Part shown: positions 62,516-64,000 of the stretch, piece after piece
Layout: each line of letters begins with the position of its first letter
How positions within the stretch are numbered: the stretch's first letter is position 1
DNA from: Calliopsis andreniformis
Lineage: Eukaryota; Arthropoda; Insecta; Hymenoptera; Andrenidae
Length of the DNA stretch: 64,000 nucleotides
Reading direction: 5' to 3'
Assembly: GCF_051401765.1 (NCBI RefSeq)
Contig: NC_135073.1
Location: 6,014,001-6,078,000, forward strand
Position numbers and translations under genes: made by a program
Notes under the pieces: model-generated
The model's input: the letters and a program-made list of their open reading frames with translations, nothing else
Databases searched by the model: none
What the model was told of the DNA's origin: nothing

Positions 62516-64000
62516 TTAAACAAAAACGCATAGAAATACGAAGCGCAGAAAAGAAAACGTGAGAAAATAATTCAAAGGTACTGCGAATATAATAAATATT
62601 ATATCGCAAGGAACTTGATCATTTCAAAAAATCAGTAAGTCGCATCACACAACAGCCAACGTGTCTTTTTCGTGCATACATGCCAACTCAGGTACCTGCG
62701 TATAGGTACTTCTACATATCCTTACACACGCGCGCTCGACCTGCCTAGACCTAATTTGAAAATTTTTATATAGATATTTTGCAATCTCGCCACCAGATGA
62801 CTACAAGTGGCAATTATTTCTCACAGATGTTCGGAATATAATAAATTTGTTCAAATTTTCTGCATTTATTAAGGAATGATTTACTGTATAAAGCGTTTAA
62901 CTTAAGAAAGTATACCTTATTGTATACAACATGCATATTACTTATAATTGTAATTTAAAGTATTCAAGTACTAAGAACTTCAAAATTTCATTAACATTTG
63001 GTTAAAATATAAATAAGAACAATATGTATTTCTGTTTAAAAAACATTAATAACTAAAAAGTCTAATAATACAGATATTAAGAAAAAACTTTCCTTTGCAA
63101 AATCATTTAAATTATACTTAAAACATTTTTCGTATCGTTACAACGAAAAATTATCGACTGATCTGTCTTCTGAGACATTACTGTATATGGCACTTTTTGA
63201 ATAAAAAAACAATTTTAAGAGAAAATTGCATTTTTTATGCAATTCATTACCATCAAAATATATTTACTTGTTAAGAAGTGATGAATACCAGTTTTGTTCT
63301 GTAAAATATAATAATTTTTTTCATAATATAATATGTGAAGAATCTATTATTAAGATTATGCAGCTAATTTGCAGAAGTAACTGTTCCAACAAGACAATAG
63401 ATAGAATTAAGTAAATGAAGAAGTTTCTTTACAGTTGCTTGCACAAACTTCCCAGTTCGCTTTATCATTCGTACATTGTATACATATTCTTCGAGTTTCA
63501 CTAGCGTTGACTTTGTTTATATGTCGTTTGCTTGTTTTAACTGTCTGATTTTTGGTTAAGAAAGTGCTAAATATTATATTAATGATTGGAGTATTTTAAC
63601 TTATACATCGATGATATATTAAGTATCTTTTCACATGGATATTAAATAGTAGATTTTACCATTAAATGTAGATTCAAAATTACACGGTTATGTTCTCTTT
63701 CATAACCACAAATATAAAGTAAAATGCATTTAATATGCATACATCTATGTAATAAATGTCAAAGAATATAATTATATTCGATCAAAATTATTCAAGCTTT
63801 AAATGAAATATCATCCTAAATCTACCATGGCTTTAACTATTAGACGTCGTACGTGAAAAATTAAGTTATTTGATTCTACCAATGTAGGTAAATGAATTTC
63901 TACTCTAACTAAATAGAATTCAAAGCTAAATTATATATTTTAAGTATTTTATAGAATTAAACTTTTTGAATACAAAGCTGAGATGTAACTTTGAAATTAA
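62516..64000. other. region upstream of the Pgant7-like gene
   Basis: The first 250 bp are relatively GC-rich (ACGCGCGCTCGACC near 62,728) and are the likely promoter of the minus-strand gene. From about 62.8 kb to the end the DNA is AT-rich with no supported gene or element. Confidence 0.5.

Noticed and set aside
1..64000. A new multigene system
   Set aside because: All six genes belong to well-known, unrelated families with ordinary insect architecture; neighbour order gives no sign of co-function.

Overview
This window is nuclear DNA from an insect, most likely a hymenopteran and probably a bee. It is AT-rich overall, with alternating GC-rich and AT-rich stretches, spliced genes with short GT-AG introns and TTAA-flanked transposon remnants. 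Six protein-coding genes can be reconstructed exon by exon with consistent reading frames. The order assignment is inference; the gene identities rest on recognisable protein families. I found no bacterial, phage, CRISPR or viral gene and no sign of a new multigene system.

Layout: positions 1-25,517 hold no exon that I can defend. They are most simply read as upstream or intronic DNA of the homeobox gene cut, which runs on the + strand in six recognisable exons from 25,518 to 40,637: coiled coil, three CUT repeats, homeodomain and stop. The first exon seen opens with a 3' splice site, so the N-terminal exons lie further upstream. A long putative 3' UTR and intergenic DNA follow, to about 46.8 kb, including a roughly 29-bp tandem repeat that carries a TGCGCATGCGCA site.

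From 46.8 to 62.2 kb five compact genes follow: VPS37B-like ESCRT-I subunit (+, 46,813-47,738), DNAJC30-like mitochondrial J protein (-, 48,855-49,466), WASH complex subunit 1 (+, 51,060-53,239), an adipokinetic-hormone-type GnRH-family GPCR (+, 55,254-57,623) and a GALNT7/Pgant7-type polypeptide GalNAc-transferase (-, 59,347-62,187). VPS37B/DNAJC30 and AKHR/Pgant7 are convergent pairs; DNAJC30/WASH1 is divergent. These genes do not form a pathway. VPS37B and WASH1 both act at endosomes, but that proximity looks like chance.

The most useful unusual observations are several non-autonomous TTAA-type (piggyBac-like) elements in introns and intergenic DNA, a perfect 16-bp inverted repeat at 24,661, the 29-bp minisatellite at 45.5 kb, a degenerate tRNA-like sequence at 17.4 kb, and foldback structures in AKHR intron 2 and intron 3. 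The intron-3 foldback has a hammerhead-like core on the minus strand.
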